DNA from: G942493375 sp942493375
GTDB taxonomy: Bacteria; Armatimonadota; UBA5829
Length of the DNA stretch: 64,000 bases
Assembly (NCBI GenBank): GCA_942493375.1
Contig: OW818698.1
Location: 7,874,001 to 7,938,000 of the forward strand
Direction of reading: 5' to 3'
A program made the position numbers and the translations under genes. Position 1 is the stretch's first letter. Each line of letters begins with the position of its first letter. Under the pieces are notes generated by a model. It searched no databases, was not told the DNA's origin, and saw only the letters and a list, made by a program, of their open reading frames with translations. Below are positions 25,504 through 34,744 of this stretch, one piece after another.

Positions 25504-26148
25504 TTACTGCACATTTCTCTCGGCTTCGATCTTTAAGATTTCATCGTAAGCCGACTTATCAGATTTTGTGAATGGGCGAACCCTTGCAGAAATAATATAA
25601 TCCCTGCTGGTTATCTTCATTACTACATCCATACCCAATATCAACCTGCCAAACACAGTGTATTCGCCATCCAGAGTATATTGAGGTTCTTTAAGGATAT
25701 AGAAAATGCTGGTATTGGAATTATAATCCATACCTTTACGGGCCATTCCGACAGCCCCTTTAGCGTGTGTAAGACCATCAAGGGTCTCTATTCCTATCCC
25801 GGGAACATCAGCTTTGGCGTTGTCGGTCTGGATGATCCAGTCTTCCACTCGAGGAAATGAAACCTCACTATATACACCTTTTTGAACCAGACTAACTATT
25901 CTGGCAGTAGTTTTGGGGCAGTCTCTTTCAAAGAGTACAAAAGCGATCAGCCCTTTGTTCGTCTTTAGTTCAACCACCCGGCCTGGCTCCATTGTTGCCT
26001 CTCCAAGCTTAGCTGGTGGCTTGGGTTTGGGTGACTCCTCATGCTCTTCATGGCTTGAACTACCACCTCCGGAGCCTTTATATTCCATAAATGCATTAAA
26101 CCCGATAAGCAGGGCAAGTGCGGCAATAACAGCAATCCACTTCTTCAT
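25504..26148 (-). CDS. Membrane-anchored cyclophilin-type peptidyl-prolyl isomerase
   Basis: This 214-residue protein has an N-terminal anchor or signal (KKWIAVIAALALLIGFNAFM) and a Ser/Glu/Pro/Lys-rich linker (residues about 28-50), then a compact cyclophilin domain (VELKTNKGLIAFVLFERDCPKT, GIGIETLDGLTHAKGAVGMAR, FYILKEPQYTLDGEYTVFGR). It should help protein folding outside the cytoplasm. The usual catalytic FHR/QGGD stretch is replaced by FPRVEDWIIQTDN, so activity may be weak. I chose ATG at 26148 because GGAGGT lies five bases upstream; the longer reading from TTG at 26154 overlaps that site. Confidence 0.88.
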   Translation of the reverse strand: MKKWIAVIAALALLIGFNAFMEYKGSGGGSSSHEEHEESPKPKPPAKLGEATMEPGRVVELKTNKGLIAFVLFERDCPKTTARIVSLVQKGVYSEVSFPRVEDWIIQTDNAKADVPGIGIETLDGLTHAKGAVGMARKGMDYNSNTSIFYILKEPQYTLDGEYTVFGRLILGMDVVMKITSRDYIISARVRPFTKSDKSAYDEILKIEAERNVQ

Positions 26149-26240
26149 GAACAACCTCCAGATTATGTCAGTATAGCCCAGTGCAGTTTGTGGGTCAACA
26201 ATGGCAGCAGCATGATAACAATTCAGTGTTGCGGTAATTT

Positions 26241-26266
26241 GTCATCATGAGGAACGAAGGATGACA
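26241..26266. repeat. Degenerate copy of the GTCATCCTGA repeat
   Basis: GTCATCATGAGGAACGAAGG followed by ATGACA is a shortened copy of the arm at 16251, here nearly closing on itself. It lies in the gap between the divergent cyclophilin and CoA-ligase genes. Confidence 0.7.
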
Positions 26267-26412
26267 ATGGTCCCATATTACTGAGCTTTTACGCTGCATG
26301 ACGGTCAAAGAAGGGATGAGGGGAGCAAACGTAGAAAACAGAATAATTGTTTTGTTCGATATCATCACCCGTAGATTATCTTCAGGTGTGTTTTTATTTA
26401 AGGAGAATTGGA

Positions 26413-27690
26413 ATGAGCGAATACTGGAACATTAAGGCTGAAACGATGTCGCAGGACGAGATCGAATCGTGTCAGCTTTCTCAGCTGAAACAAGTCCTGA
26501 ATCACGTTTACAATAACAACGTTTTTTATAAGGCAAAAATGGATACAGTTGGATTTAAGCCCGGGGATTTGAAATCACTGGCTGATATATCTTCTGTCCC
26601 CACAATTGATAAGGAAGACTTCAGAGAGCAGTATCCGCTGGGTATGCTTTGTATGGACAAGAGTGAGCTTAGAGAGATGCATATGAGCTCTGGGTCCACA
26701 GGCACTCCAGTGGTAATGGCATACAACGATCACGACCTCGACCAGTGGGCTGAGTGTATGGCACGATGCTACACGATGGCCGGATTGAACACAGGGGACA
26801 CGATTCAGATCACACCCTCGTTCGGGTTGTTCAACGGAGGATTCGGGTTCTATCACGGCGCTAGAAAGCACGGGCTTTTTATTATTCCGACCGGTGCCGG
26901 CAACACTCCCCGGCAGGTAAAACTCCTCCAGGACTTCAATGTGAAATGCCTTACCGGAGTTGTGAGTTATGGAATCCGCATAATGGAAGTTATGAATGAA
27001 ATCGGCGGAGAATTGCCTGACCTGAAAGTGGGCATATTCGGCGCTGAGACATTCAGCGATATGATGCGTGAGAAGATCCAAACTGGCCTTGGCATTGAAG
27101 CATTCGATATCTATGGAATGACGGAGACCGGAGGGGTCAGCACAACCGGTATGGACTGTAAGGCCCACGATGGTATACACGTGTGGGAAGACCAGTATAT
27201 CTGTGAAATTGTTCATCCTGTGACCGGTAAGCCTGTGGCTGATGGAGAACAGGGCGAGGTGGTGTTTACATCGCTTAACCGGCAGTGCATTCCTGTTATC
27301 CGCTTTAAAACGGGTGATCTGACCAGAATCAAAAGCCGTGAGAAATGTGCCTGCGGACGAACCGGGCTGAGACTCGACCGCATAACCGGACGCAAAGACG
27401 ACATGCTGATAATTAAAGGTGTCAACTTCTTCCCCAAACAGGTAGAACAAGCCCTGATGGAGATCCCCGGAGTCTGCAGCCACTATCAAATCATTATTGA
27501 AGAAAACCATGGTGTAAAAGACGTCCGGATTAATGTGGAAGCTGAAGAAGGCGTCACCGGATATATGGTTGAGAAGAAACTCAAGGAAGCCCTCGGTTTT
27601 AGCCCTAAAGGGGATGTGTATAAACCGGGTGAGCTTCCAAGACAAGAAGGAAAAGCCGTTAGAGTATTCTATGAAAAAACTGACAAGTGA
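26413..27690 (+). CDS. Phenylacetate-CoA ligase (PaaK)-like adenylate-forming enzyme
   Basis: Read from ATG 26413, with AAGGAG upstream, the protein has 425 residues, the standard PaaK length; in-frame codons further upstream lack a ribosome site. The phosphate-binding loop is SSGSTGTPVVMAYN. The adenylation motif is YGMTETGG, followed by RFKTGDLTRI and the C-terminal hinge DRITGRKDDMLIIKGVNFFPKQVE. PaaK-type enzymes activate aryl or small carboxylic acids to CoA thioesters with ATP. No phenylacetate-degradation genes are nearby, so the substrate is open; many lineages carry stand-alone copies. It is transcribed alone. Confidence 0.9.
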   Translation: MSEYWNIKAETMSQDEIESCQLSQLKQVLNHVYNNNVFYKAKMDTVGFKPGDLKSLADISSVPTIDKEDFREQYPLGMLCMDKSELREMHMSSGSTGTPVVMAYNDHDLDQWAECMARCYTMAGLNTGDTIQITPSFGLFNGGFGFYHGARKHGLFIIPTGAGNTPRQVKLLQDFNVKCLTGVVSYGIRIMEVMNEIGGELPDLKVGIFGAETFSDMMREKIQTGLGIEAFDIYGMTETGGVSTTGMDCKAHDGIHVWEDQYICEIVHPVTGKPVADGEQGEVVFTSLNRQCIPVIRFKTGDLTRIKSREKCACGRTGLRLDRITGRKDDMLIIKGVNFFPKQVEQALMEIPGVCSHYQIIIEENHGVKDVRINVEAEEGVTGYMVEKKLKEALGFSPKGDVYKPGELPRQEGKAVRVFYEKTDK

Positions 27691-27750
27691 TGAGTTCAGA
27701 CCGAATATTTCTAAGCTAGTCAACTAAACTGATTTGTTTAGACGGAATCA

Positions 27751-27759
27751 TGGTATAAT
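27751..27759 (+). promoter_or_regulatory. Extended -10 promoter before the Met-rich secreted protein
   Basis: TGGTATAAT, an extended -10 with no clear -35, lies inside the interrupted palindrome GGAATCATGGTATAATTCC. The predicted start near 27766 gives a leader of about 115 bases that includes a short reading frame and a hairpin. Confidence 0.55.
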
Positions 27760-27778
27760 TCCTGAAAGGGAGATAAAG

Positions 27779-27817
27779 ATGAATCACGAGTCAACAATGC
27801 CGTCTATCTATATATAG
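27779..27817 (+). CDS. Possible 12-residue leader peptide
   Basis: ATG AAT CAC GAG reads MNHESTMPSIYI and then TAG. A good ribosome site (AAGGGAGA) lies six bases upstream. It sits between the extended -10 and the Met-rich protein gene, so it could be a regulatory upstream frame. Nothing in the peptide suggests an amino-acid attenuator. It may also be the degraded start of a lost gene. Confidence 0.3.
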   Translation: MNHESTMPSIYI

Positions 27818-27848
27818 CAGTAGTCTTACTGTGTTTCGGTGGAAGGGG

Positions 27849-27875
27849 CGAAAATATTCCATTTTCGTTGGAGGT
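27849..27875 (+). promoter_or_regulatory. Hairpin and ribosome-binding site of the Met-rich protein
   Basis: CGAAAAT (27849-27855) pairs with ATTTTCG (27861-27867) around ATTCC, two bases before GGAGGT (27870-27875). The ATG follows at 27881. This may affect access to the ribosome site. Confidence 0.4.
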
Positions 27876-27880
27876 AATTA

Positions 27881-29188
27881 ATGAAAGCTTTACTATTGAC
27901 ATTGAGTCTTTTGGCATTAGCTACAAATGTGTATGCTGCTGATGAAAAACAATCGGATCAGGCTTTTCTTGCTCTGCTTGCAGAGACTAAATTAATGAAA
28001 ATCCCAGGTATGCCCGCAATGCCCGAAATGCCGGCTGGTATGAAAATGCCTGATATGCCAAACATGCCCGGGAAACCTGAGCGTATATTGAATATTAGAC
28101 TATGGTCACCTGGAATAGCTCCTGCGAATGCTACAGCAACCATAACTCCTCAGGAAGCTCTGAAGCAGGGAAAGAAGCTCAACCTGGAACTGTATCGTCC
28201 GACAGCAGAGAAAGACGATACTCCTCTTCCAAAAGGAGTCAAAGAGTTTGATCCGGACAAGATGAAGAGCTTCACTATTAAGATCTACTGGGGTTCTTCT
28301 CCAACGGTAAAAGAAGGACAGCCTAAGATCATTAAATGGGGAGAGGTTGGCGGCGAACAGAAGGAAGCCATGCGTAAGCGCAGCAGGGAAATGCAGGCAA
28401 AGGAATACTCTTCCTATTTCTACAAACCCAACTGGACCACCGGTTACTGGCCTACAAAAAAGCAGCCAGGTAAGATTGCCAAGGACGCTTCGCTTGTTGG
28501 TAACTATACACTCAACACAAGCTATACAGGAAATGTATCGATTGAAGCTCCCAGCAACGTTGAGTTCATGGACCCTATTGATATGAGTAGTCCTGACCTT
28601 GAAGACAATGTCCCGCTGGATAAAGCGATTCCTTTCAAATGGAAACTAATACCAAATGCATTAGGTCTGCACGCGTCCATCTTCGGAATGGAAGGCGAGG
28701 ATACAATGATAATCTGGACCTCTGCAGAAGTCTACAGTGAGACCATGATGGGTGACCAGGGCTTTATGCAGATGGCCGATGTAAGGAAGAACGTAGAGAA
28801 ACTTCTCTTCATGAAAGGTGATCGTACTTCTGTAACAGTCCCCATTGGTATCTTCGAAAAATGCAAGATGCCAATGTTTGTGATGACTGGTTACGGACCC
28901 GGAGCAGCACTGGATAAGGGTCAACCCCTGCCACGTATCCAGACCAAAACATCTCTGAGCATAATGCTTGGTAAGATGGAGGGCATGCCTTCTAAAGAAG
29001 AGAGGGAGAAAGACAATGCAGATGGAGATACTCCTGATGAGGAGACTCCGGCTGTAGATGAGAGTGGCGGCTCCGATTCAGATGGTGATTCTCCTCCACC
29101 AGCTCCCAGTCTGGAAGATATTGATAAGCTGCAGAATATAAAAGACAATGTAAAAGACAAAGTCAAAGGTATTGGTGGACTTTTCTAG
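27881..29188 (+). CDS. Secreted protein with Met/Pro-rich N-terminus and acidic tail, unknown function
   Basis: I do not recognise this 435-residue protein. A signal peptide (LLLTLSLLALATNVYA) is followed at about residues 41-65 by a run of MPxMP-like repeats (IPGMPAMPEMPAGMKMPDMP) with seven Met. Such clusters can bind copper or silver, but that is only a suggestion. The middle (about 66-370) looks like a beta-rich fold with many aromatics (KIYWGSSPTVKEGQPK, FYKPNWTTGYWP). The last 60 residues are Asp/Glu/Pro/Ser-rich and end in DKLQNIKDNVKDKVKGIGG. It has its own extended -10 promoter, a structured leader and a strong terminator, so it is a one-gene unit. It is convergent with a secreted protein that also has a Pro/Gly/Leu-rich N-terminal stretch. 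Confidence 0.8.
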   Translation: MKALLLTLSLLALATNVYAADEKQSDQAFLALLAETKLMKIPGMPAMPEMPAGMKMPDMPNMPGKPERILNIRLWSPGIAPANATATITPQEALKQGKKLNLELYRPTAEKDDTPLPKGVKEFDPDKMKSFTIKIYWGSSPTVKEGQPKIIKWGEVGGEQKEAMRKRSREMQAKEYSSYFYKPNWTTGYWPTKKQPGKIAKDASLVGNYTLNTSYTGNVSIEAPSNVEFMDPIDMSSPDLEDNVPLDKAIPFKWKLIPNALGLHASIFGMEGEDTMIIWTSAEVYSETMMGDQGFMQMADVRKNVEKLLFMKGDRTSVTVPIGIFEKCKMPMFVMTGYGPGAALDKGQPLPRIQTKTSLSIMLGKMEGMPSKEEREKDNADGDTPDEETPAVDESGGSDSDGDSPPPAPSLEDIDKLQNIKDNVKDKVKGIGGLF

Positions 29189-29218
29189 AAGCCACATACA
29201 TCCACATAGATATTTCTT

Positions 29219-29249
29219 TTCCAGGCGCTAGCAATTGTAGCGCCTGGAA
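29219..29249. terminator. Strong terminator hairpin between convergent genes
   Basis: TTCCAGGCGCTA and TAGCGCCTGGAA form a perfect 12-base stem around the seven-base loop GCAATTG, followed by TTGTTT. It lies 30 bases after the Met-rich protein stop and just before the stop of the opposing gene. Confidence 0.85.
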
Positions 29250-29253
29250 TTGT

Positions 29254-29880
29254 TTAAGGCCTGCCAGGAATAAGAGCATTCCGGGTTACAGTCATTTTTC
29301 CACTCTCAAAGTTTACTGCTGCTATACTTGGCCCACAGACCAGATATACCACATCGCTGTTTTTAACAACAGGTTCATCCACAAATGAATATGGTGAGGG
29401 ACCAACTGCAATATTACCACCCTGTGGTGCACCCATTGCTGGAGACGGAACCACAGGCAACGCAATAGTTCGCAATACTTTGCAGGAGGCAGTATCAATA
29501 ACCAGCATCTTGCTCAATTTGAATACCAGGATTCTCTCAACCCCATTTGCATTTTTTGCTACTTTATAACTTTTTACTTCACCTATCGGTATATATCCCT
29601 GTGGAAGTTTGATTTCGCCAACATGCTTCAGTGACGTTTTGTCCATCTTGATCAGTTTAGCATCTGCAAATATGAAAACACCGTTTGCACAGGAGATAAC
29701 ATGGGGTGACGGTTCAACCATATGTGGCAATCCGAGTCCAGGAAGCCCAAAGATAGGCGGGGCAAGCTCTGAAGGCGCTGGTGGTTCTCGGTCATTACGA
29801 TCCATAAATCTGGTACCGGCTGCGATCGCAATCCACAGAATAAATACTCCGCATAAAATCATGAAATTCTTCAGATTCAT
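29254..29880 (-). CDS. Membrane-anchored protein, unknown function
   Basis: This 208-residue protein has one N-terminal hydrophobic segment (NFMILCGVFILWIAIAAG), a Pro/Gly-rich spacer (PPAPSELAPPIFGLPGLGLP), then short beta repeats of the kind seen in propeller-type proteins (GVFIFADAKLIKMDKTSLKHVG; ILVFKLSKMLVIDTASCKVLRTI). I do not recognise a family. The repeats are too few for a whole propeller, so it may be a fragment or need partners. AAAGGA lies seven bases upstream of the ATG. It follows the Lhr helicase stop by 37 bases and could be its last co-transcribed gene, though the functions seem unrelated. Confidence 0.7.
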   Translation of the reverse strand: MNLKNFMILCGVFILWIAIAAGTRFMDRNDREPPAPSELAPPIFGLPGLGLPHMVEPSPHVISCANGVFIFADAKLIKMDKTSLKHVGEIKLPQGYIPIGEVKSYKVAKNANGVERILVFKLSKMLVIDTASCKVLRTIALPVVPSPAMGAPQGGNIAVGPSPYSFVDEPVVKNSDVVYLVCGPSIAAVNFESGKMTVTRNALIPGRP

Positions 29881-29917
29881 TATTTATTCCTTTCAAAGAA
29901 CTCGCGTGTTCTATTAC

Positions 29918-32900
29918 TTATCCCCTCTTTATAAACTTCCCATTTTCCTCTTCGAAGCCAATGGATTCGAGATTCGTGGCAATTTGGACGGAGGTTATCG
30001 GTGCATTGTTGAGAGTGGCTATCTCTATTTTTCGATACGGACGGATGGGCCAGGGGGTGTCCGTGAGGTGCTCCAGCTCTTTGATGGAGGATTCTATCTG
30101 CTGTTCGCTGAGATCCTCGCGGATATTCAATGCTTTGGAACCCATTTCCAGTGTCACAGCAGGAGCGCCGCTTATTATCACCGCATAATTAGATTGCAGA
30201 CGGTTGAACAATGAGATATCATTCTGGAATGGTCCTGATGAGTAGTAAAGATAGGCTGGGTCGCAGGCATTGACCAGCACAGGACGTTCATCCGACTGTG
30301 CCCGTAACAATCCGGCTCCAGTCCTGCCCATAAGGTCATCGACTGCCTCAGGAGTGCCGAACTGTGCTCCAGCGAGGCCTTCTACATAATAGCCTCGCTC
30401 TATTTCACCGGAGAGTTCCATTCTCTGGTAGACTTCATACATTTTGCCCCAGATGACATCCGGTTCACCGGTACGGATAACAAGGTCCTTTGCAACTACC
30501 CCATAACGTTCAAGCATAACCCTGGCGTAGATTTCCAGCGACTCATGTTCATCCACATCGTGTCCAGCCAATGAAGTTAGCAGCGCCCAGCGTCCGGGAT
30601 TACTGTTTGGAGGCTGAGTGAAGGTCTTTGCGATACGGCTGCGAGTGCGGTAGAACTGCTTCCTATCTGCTGGACGGGTGGGATTGTATTCTGACTTAAC
30701 TGCTGATAATTCCGCAGGCTTTCCAGCACGGATAAGCTTGTAGAAATCATGTGTAACTTCTCCTGTCCAGATCATCTCCCACAGAACGCGCTGCACTATG
30801 CGGGAATCCAGACCGGTATCCAGAACAAGATCAATTACAAAAGAAGCTCCCCGCCTCTGCAGCGCCTGACGGACAGCAGCATGCTGGGGGGAATCTTCAT
30901 TTATGGAATCATGATCAACAAGCATTCTGTAAAGCGCAGGGAGACCCTCTCTAGCTAGAAACGCGATGTTCCCGGGTTTGTCCGGAGATGGGGACTGTCC
31001 TATCCACATAAACTCTGCAGACAGGCCAAGGTTGTCTATCTGATCTGTTCTGTAGTCCCCTACTCTTCTTGCCAGTATCTCGGATTCCCAGACTGAGTAA
31101 GGTAGCCACATCCCTTCAAGCTGCCGCAGGATCTGCCTGACACCATCCTGCCCCTGCAGCCTGTGATCAGGATGAATGTGCTGATAGCGAAGCAGAAACG
31201 CGGAATACTGAGCTGGAGATGCCAACCGGGCAACGCTTTTCTGAGCAGCCAGTGTGCGACGGTAGATCTTCTCCAGATTGTTCGGGCTTGTCCATCTTCG
31301 AAACTGGGTATCTGGTGCAATGGGTATCTCAACCAACTCCCCATTGGTTGCCAGGTTCACAACATATGCTTCAACTGTATCGGCAGGAAAACCATAATCC
31401 AGCGCGATCTCATTAGGTGTGACTACTGCTCTTGAGGAAATATGCCGGTCAAGAATGCCTTGGATCGCTTCCAGGCGGTCTTCCTCGACATCCGATGTCA
31501 GTAATAGATATTCATCAAGATGGTCGCAGGCTATGAGTCTTGCGTCTATGCGGGCGTTTGGTAGTGTAATTTTCACCAGCCTGCCCTCTTCCAATAATGC
31601 TCTTATAAACTCAGCATCGGTTGTCTGGCTTGCTGCGTCGGCTTCGGGGATGTCACCAAGCCTTCGGACGCGTTCATATAACTCCTCCGCCGTTCTGGCT
31701 ACATAACGTTCACTTCTGCCCTGCAGCATATTATCCAGGTCAGATATAGCCTGTTCATCCAGCTGCCTGCCAACTTTTCCGTCAATCAGTTCATCAACCA
31801 ATCTGCGTTCTCTGGGAGCTGAACGCTCTTTGCCAGAAGTCTTGGGATCGTCCCATTCATACTGGAAGACCATTTGGAATTCCATCAGCATTGTGGAAAC
31901 GAGTGGAGATGGAGTCAAACGTTCAACTTCACTGACAGCTATTTCCCCGGACTGCACCTGCGCGAGTATCTCCCTCAGAGCGTCCAGGTCCAGATAGTCC
32001 TGCAGGCACTCACGGTATGTCTCAACAACAATTGGGAATCCATCAAATGACTTGGCGATTTGCAAAAGATCCTTGGCTTTCAGCCTCTGAAGCCAGAGAG
32101 GTGTCCGTTTACCCGGTCCTGCACCCGGCAGCAGCAGTGCACGGGCAGCATTCTGCCTGAACCGCAATCCAAATAATGCAGTATCCGGAAGGTCGATGTT
32201 AATCAATTCATAAGCCAATTCAGGGGTCAGCAGGCGCATCAACCCAAACGGCGGGGGAGCATCACCCTCCGGTAAACGGAACAAGACCCCGTTGTCACTC
32301 ATGACCGATTCGGCAATAAATCCCATTTCTCTTTTCATCAGAGCTGATAGAGCGATTCTCAAGGCGTGGTGAATTCTACCCCCGAACGTGCTGACCAGCG
32401 CCATCGCTCTGTTGCCTACTTCGTCAGTAAAGCATTCAAGGACTATACGCTTGTCAGTAGGTAACCCCGAATCACCAGTTACTCCAGTCTGAGTCTTTAC
32501 GAATGAACAGAGATTATCAGCTGCATATTGATCCACTGGAAGGTTCTTCATCACCCAGTCAAATGCATCATCACCTTTTTCGGCGACATCTCCCAGTAAC
32601 GCTCCCATTCGTCTGCCGGTCCGCGCAGAACGGGGCACGCTCTCTCCATTCCAAAAAGGCACTTGAGACTGTTGAGCAGATCCATGGGAAACCATGACCC
32701 GGTCAGTCTCGATCTTGATTATCCGCCAACTGTTGGTTCCCAGAGAGAATGTATCACCCTCCCTGGCTTCATATACGAACTCTTCGTCCAGTTCGCCGAT
32801 TTTCAGGTTAGCTTCCGTAAGATAGACTCCATATTCACCGGTATCGGGAATGGCTCCACCATTGGAGATAACCAGCCTCTGAGAACCCGGCAGAGGGGAT

Positions 32901-34351
32901 ATGCGTCCGGTAACTCTATCTAAAGAGACCCTGGCTTTTAAGTCTTTGAATGCCTTAGATGGGTATCTGCCTGAAACGAGTTGTAGAGTTAGATTAAATG
33001 CTTCTTCTGAAAGCTGATAGAACGGGTATGATCGCCTGATGACATTGTAAACGTCTGTGGCTGCGATTCCCTCCAACGCTGCCATAGCTACTATCTGCTG
33101 AGCTAATACATCCAGGCAGTTCTTGGGGACGGTTATCCACTCCACGTCCCCCTCAATCATCCCCTGCGCGATGCTGACGGCTTCTGCGAGGTCTGGTTTG
33201 GTCTTAGCTATGATCCGCCCCTTGCTGATGGCCTTGAGCGCGTGCCCAGCCCTACCAACCCTCTGAAGACCGCGAGAGACACCTTTGGGAGACTCAACCT
33301 GACAGACCAGCTCAACTGATCCCATATCAATACCAAGTTCAAGGGTTCCGGTCGCGACCACACCCTTCACGGTGCCATTCTTCAGAGCAGCTTCAGTTGA
33401 ACGACGTATCGGGGCGGAAACGCTGCCATGGTGAGGTCGGACGATCTCTTCACCAGCGAGGTCATTGATCCCCATTGTGAGTTTTTCAACAATACGCCTG
33501 GTGTTGGCGAAGATAATCGTCGATTTATGAGCTTTTACTAATTGCAGAAGCCTTGTGAATATCGACGGCCACACAGAGCCGTCGCGGGGATTTCTCAAGT
33601 CATCGCATGTACAGACAACTTTCAAGTCCATCTGCCTGCGGACCCCGGTGTCTACGATCTCAACAGGACGGGGTTTGCCGGAGTTATCGAATCCTCCAAG
33701 GTATGATGCAACCTCTGAAAGAGGTTTCTGGGTAGCTGAGAGGCCAATTCTTACCGGCGATGCCTGACAGACTTCCTCAAGCCTTTCAAGGACTACAGAC
33801 AGAAATACACCTCGCTTGTTTGGACTGAGTGCATGGATTTCATCGACAATTACATATCTGACTGTCTCTAGCACTTTCCGAGCTGAGGATGTCAGCATAA
33901 TATGCAGAGATTCCGGAGTCGTGATTAATATGTGAGGAGGCCTTGTCAGCATTTTCCTGCGCTGGGCCTGGGGTGTATCACCGGTACGGACTGCTGTGGT
34001 AATCTCCGGTAACGGTCTGCCCATTTTCACCGCAGTCTCCTGAATGCCTTTCAGAGGACCTTCCAGGTTGCGCTCTATGTCGTAGTTCAGGGCTTTCAAA
34101 GGAGAGATATAGAGGATTTCCACGCCTTTCCCCGGGCCGGTACCGTTCTCCAGGTCACACAATACTCTGTTAATACCTGCAAGAAATGCAGCCAGGGTCT
34201 TTCCGGAACCGGTAGGCGCCAGTATAAGGGTGTTTGACCCTTTGGTGATAAGTGGCCACCCAAGCTTCTGGGGTAAGGTAGGCTCTCCGAAAACACCACG
34301 AAACCATTCAGTTATAACAGGATGAAACCCGGCAGACAATTCTGTGGACAT
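29918..34351 (-). CDS. lhr: Lhr-type ATP-dependent 3'-5' DNA/RNA helicase, full-length form
   Basis: This 1477-residue protein has Walker A APTGSGKT (about 45-52), DEIH in VDEIHAL, motif III SAT, ATGTLELGIDMG and QRVGRAGH. The Lhr-core winged-helix and beta-barrel region follows, then a long C-terminal extension of about 600 residues, as in actinobacterial Lhr (about 1500 residues) rather than the 850-900 residue core form. Lhr proteins unwind DNA or DNA-RNA hybrids and are linked to repair. The ATG is six bases from a TGGTATAAT extended -10, with no Shine-Dalgarno between them, so the message may start at the ATG itself. Confidence 0.93.
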   Translation of the reverse strand: MSTELSAGFHPVITEWFRGVFGEPTLPQKLGWPLITKGSNTLILAPTGSGKTLAAFLAGINRVLCDLENGTGPGKGVEILYISPLKALNYDIERNLEGPLKGIQETAVKMGRPLPEITTAVRTGDTPQAQRRKMLTRPPHILITTPESLHIMLTSSARKVLETVRYVIVDEIHALSPNKRGVFLSVVLERLEEVCQASPVRIGLSATQKPLSEVASYLGGFDNSGKPRPVEIVDTGVRRQMDLKVVCTCDDLRNPRDGSVWPSIFTRLLQLVKAHKSTIIFANTRRIVEKLTMGINDLAGEEIVRPHHGSVSAPIRRSTEAALKNGTVKGVVATGTLELGIDMGSVELVCQVESPKGVSRGLQRVGRAGHALKAISKGRIIAKTKPDLAEAVSIAQGMIEGDVEWITVPKNCLDVLAQQIVAMAALEGIAATDVYNVIRRSYPFYQLSEEAFNLTLQLVSGRYPSKAFKDLKARVSLDRVTGRISPLPGSQRLVISNGGAIPDTGEYGVYLTEANLKIGELDEEFVYEAREGDTFSLGTNSWRIIKIETDRVMVSHGSAQQSQVPFWNGESVPRSARTGRRMGALLGDVAEKGDDAFDWVMKNLPVDQYAADNLCSFVKTQTGVTGDSGLPTDKRIVLECFTDEVGNRAMALVSTFGGRIHHALRIALSALMKREMGFIAESVMSDNGVLFRLPEGDAPPPFGLMRLLTPELAYELINIDLPDTALFGLRFRQNAARALLLPGAGPGKRTPLWLQRLKAKDLLQIAKSFDGFPIVVETYRECLQDYLDLDALREILAQVQSGEIAVSEVERLTPSPLVSTMLMEFQMVFQYEWDDPKTSGKERSAPRERRLVDELIDGKVGRQLDEQAISDLDNMLQGRSERYVARTAEELYERVRRLGDIPEADAASQTTDAEFIRALLEEGRLVKITLPNARIDARLIACDHLDEYLLLTSDVEEDRLEAIQGILDRHISSRAVVTPNEIALDYGFPADTVEAYVVNLATNGELVEIPIAPDTQFRRWTSPNNLEKIYRRTLAAQKSVARLASPAQYSAFLLRYQHIHPDHRLQGQDGVRQILRQLEGMWLPYSVWESEILARRVGDYRTDQIDNLGLSAEFMWIGQSPSPDKPGNIAFLAREGLPALYRMLVDHDSINEDSPQHAAVRQALQRRGASFVIDLVLDTGLDSRIVQRVLWEMIWTGEVTHDFYKLIRAGKPAELSAVKSEYNPTRPADRKQFYRTRSRIAKTFTQPPNSNPGRWALLTSLAGHDVDEHESLEIYARVMLERYGVVAKDLVIRTGEPDVIWGKMYEVYQRMELSGEIERGYYVEGLAGAQFGTPEAVDDLMGRTGAGLLRAQSDERPVLVNACDPAYLYYSSGPFQNDISLFNRLQSNYAVIISGAPAVTLEMGSKALNIREDLSEQQIESSIKELEHLTDTPWPIRPYRKIEIATLNNAPITSVQIATNLESIGFEEENGKFIKRG

Positions 34352-34357
34352 GCAAAG

Positions 34358-34366
34358 ATTATACCA
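34358..34366 (-). promoter_or_regulatory. Extended -10 promoter of lhr, possibly leaderless
   Basis: The minus strand reads TGGTATAAT. Only six bases separate it from the ATG at 34351, the normal distance from a -10 box to the transcription start. The rest of the gap, 34372-34558, holds a loose ACCGCTAAACACGC-type repeat and no gene. Confidence 0.5.
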
Positions 34367-34558
34367 TTTGTTCTTTTCCTCATGCGAAGGTTTGTTAATG
34401 AACCGCTAAACACGCTAAAGCACGCGAAAAGGGATCTTTCGAGTTCATAGTTAAAATGAGCGGAGGGGTTTAAACGACATCTACCTTTTGCCAGGATTAG
34501 CGTTTTTGGCAACCATGGGTATTTAGGCCTAACAGTGACCCCTTAAGTTCCACACCCC

Positions 34559-34671
34559 GCTAGTCCTGAGTAGCGCAGCGTATCGAAGGGCGGTCGGTCA
34601 TGCAGGATTTATCGGGATTGGCTCTCCGTAGCCGCCCTTCGATACGCGCTTCGCGCTACTCAGGACTAACG
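34559..34671. repeat. Palindromic intergenic element (TAGTCCTGAG family), copy A
   Basis: The left arm from 34561 starts TAGTCCTGAGTAGCGCAGCG and runs through TATCGAAGGGCGG to 34593. The right arm 34632-34668 is its inverse with a small insertion. The loop of about 38 bases is unique. The same arms occur at 60251-60368 with a different loop. It lies between lhr (divergent side) and the end of rpoN. Confidence 0.88.
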
Positions 34672-34744
34672 GAATATTTTTACTGGTATTTGTGGATGCT
34701 TATGGGTAGCGGGATTATTTTTCTTACTACCAGGCTAGATATTA

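Noticed and set aside
26575..27723. A 382-codon open frame on the minus strand over the PaaK-like gene
   Set aside because: It lies fully antisense to a well-supported ligase; the translation shows no family motif and no ribosome site. It is a shadow of the codon pattern of the real gene.
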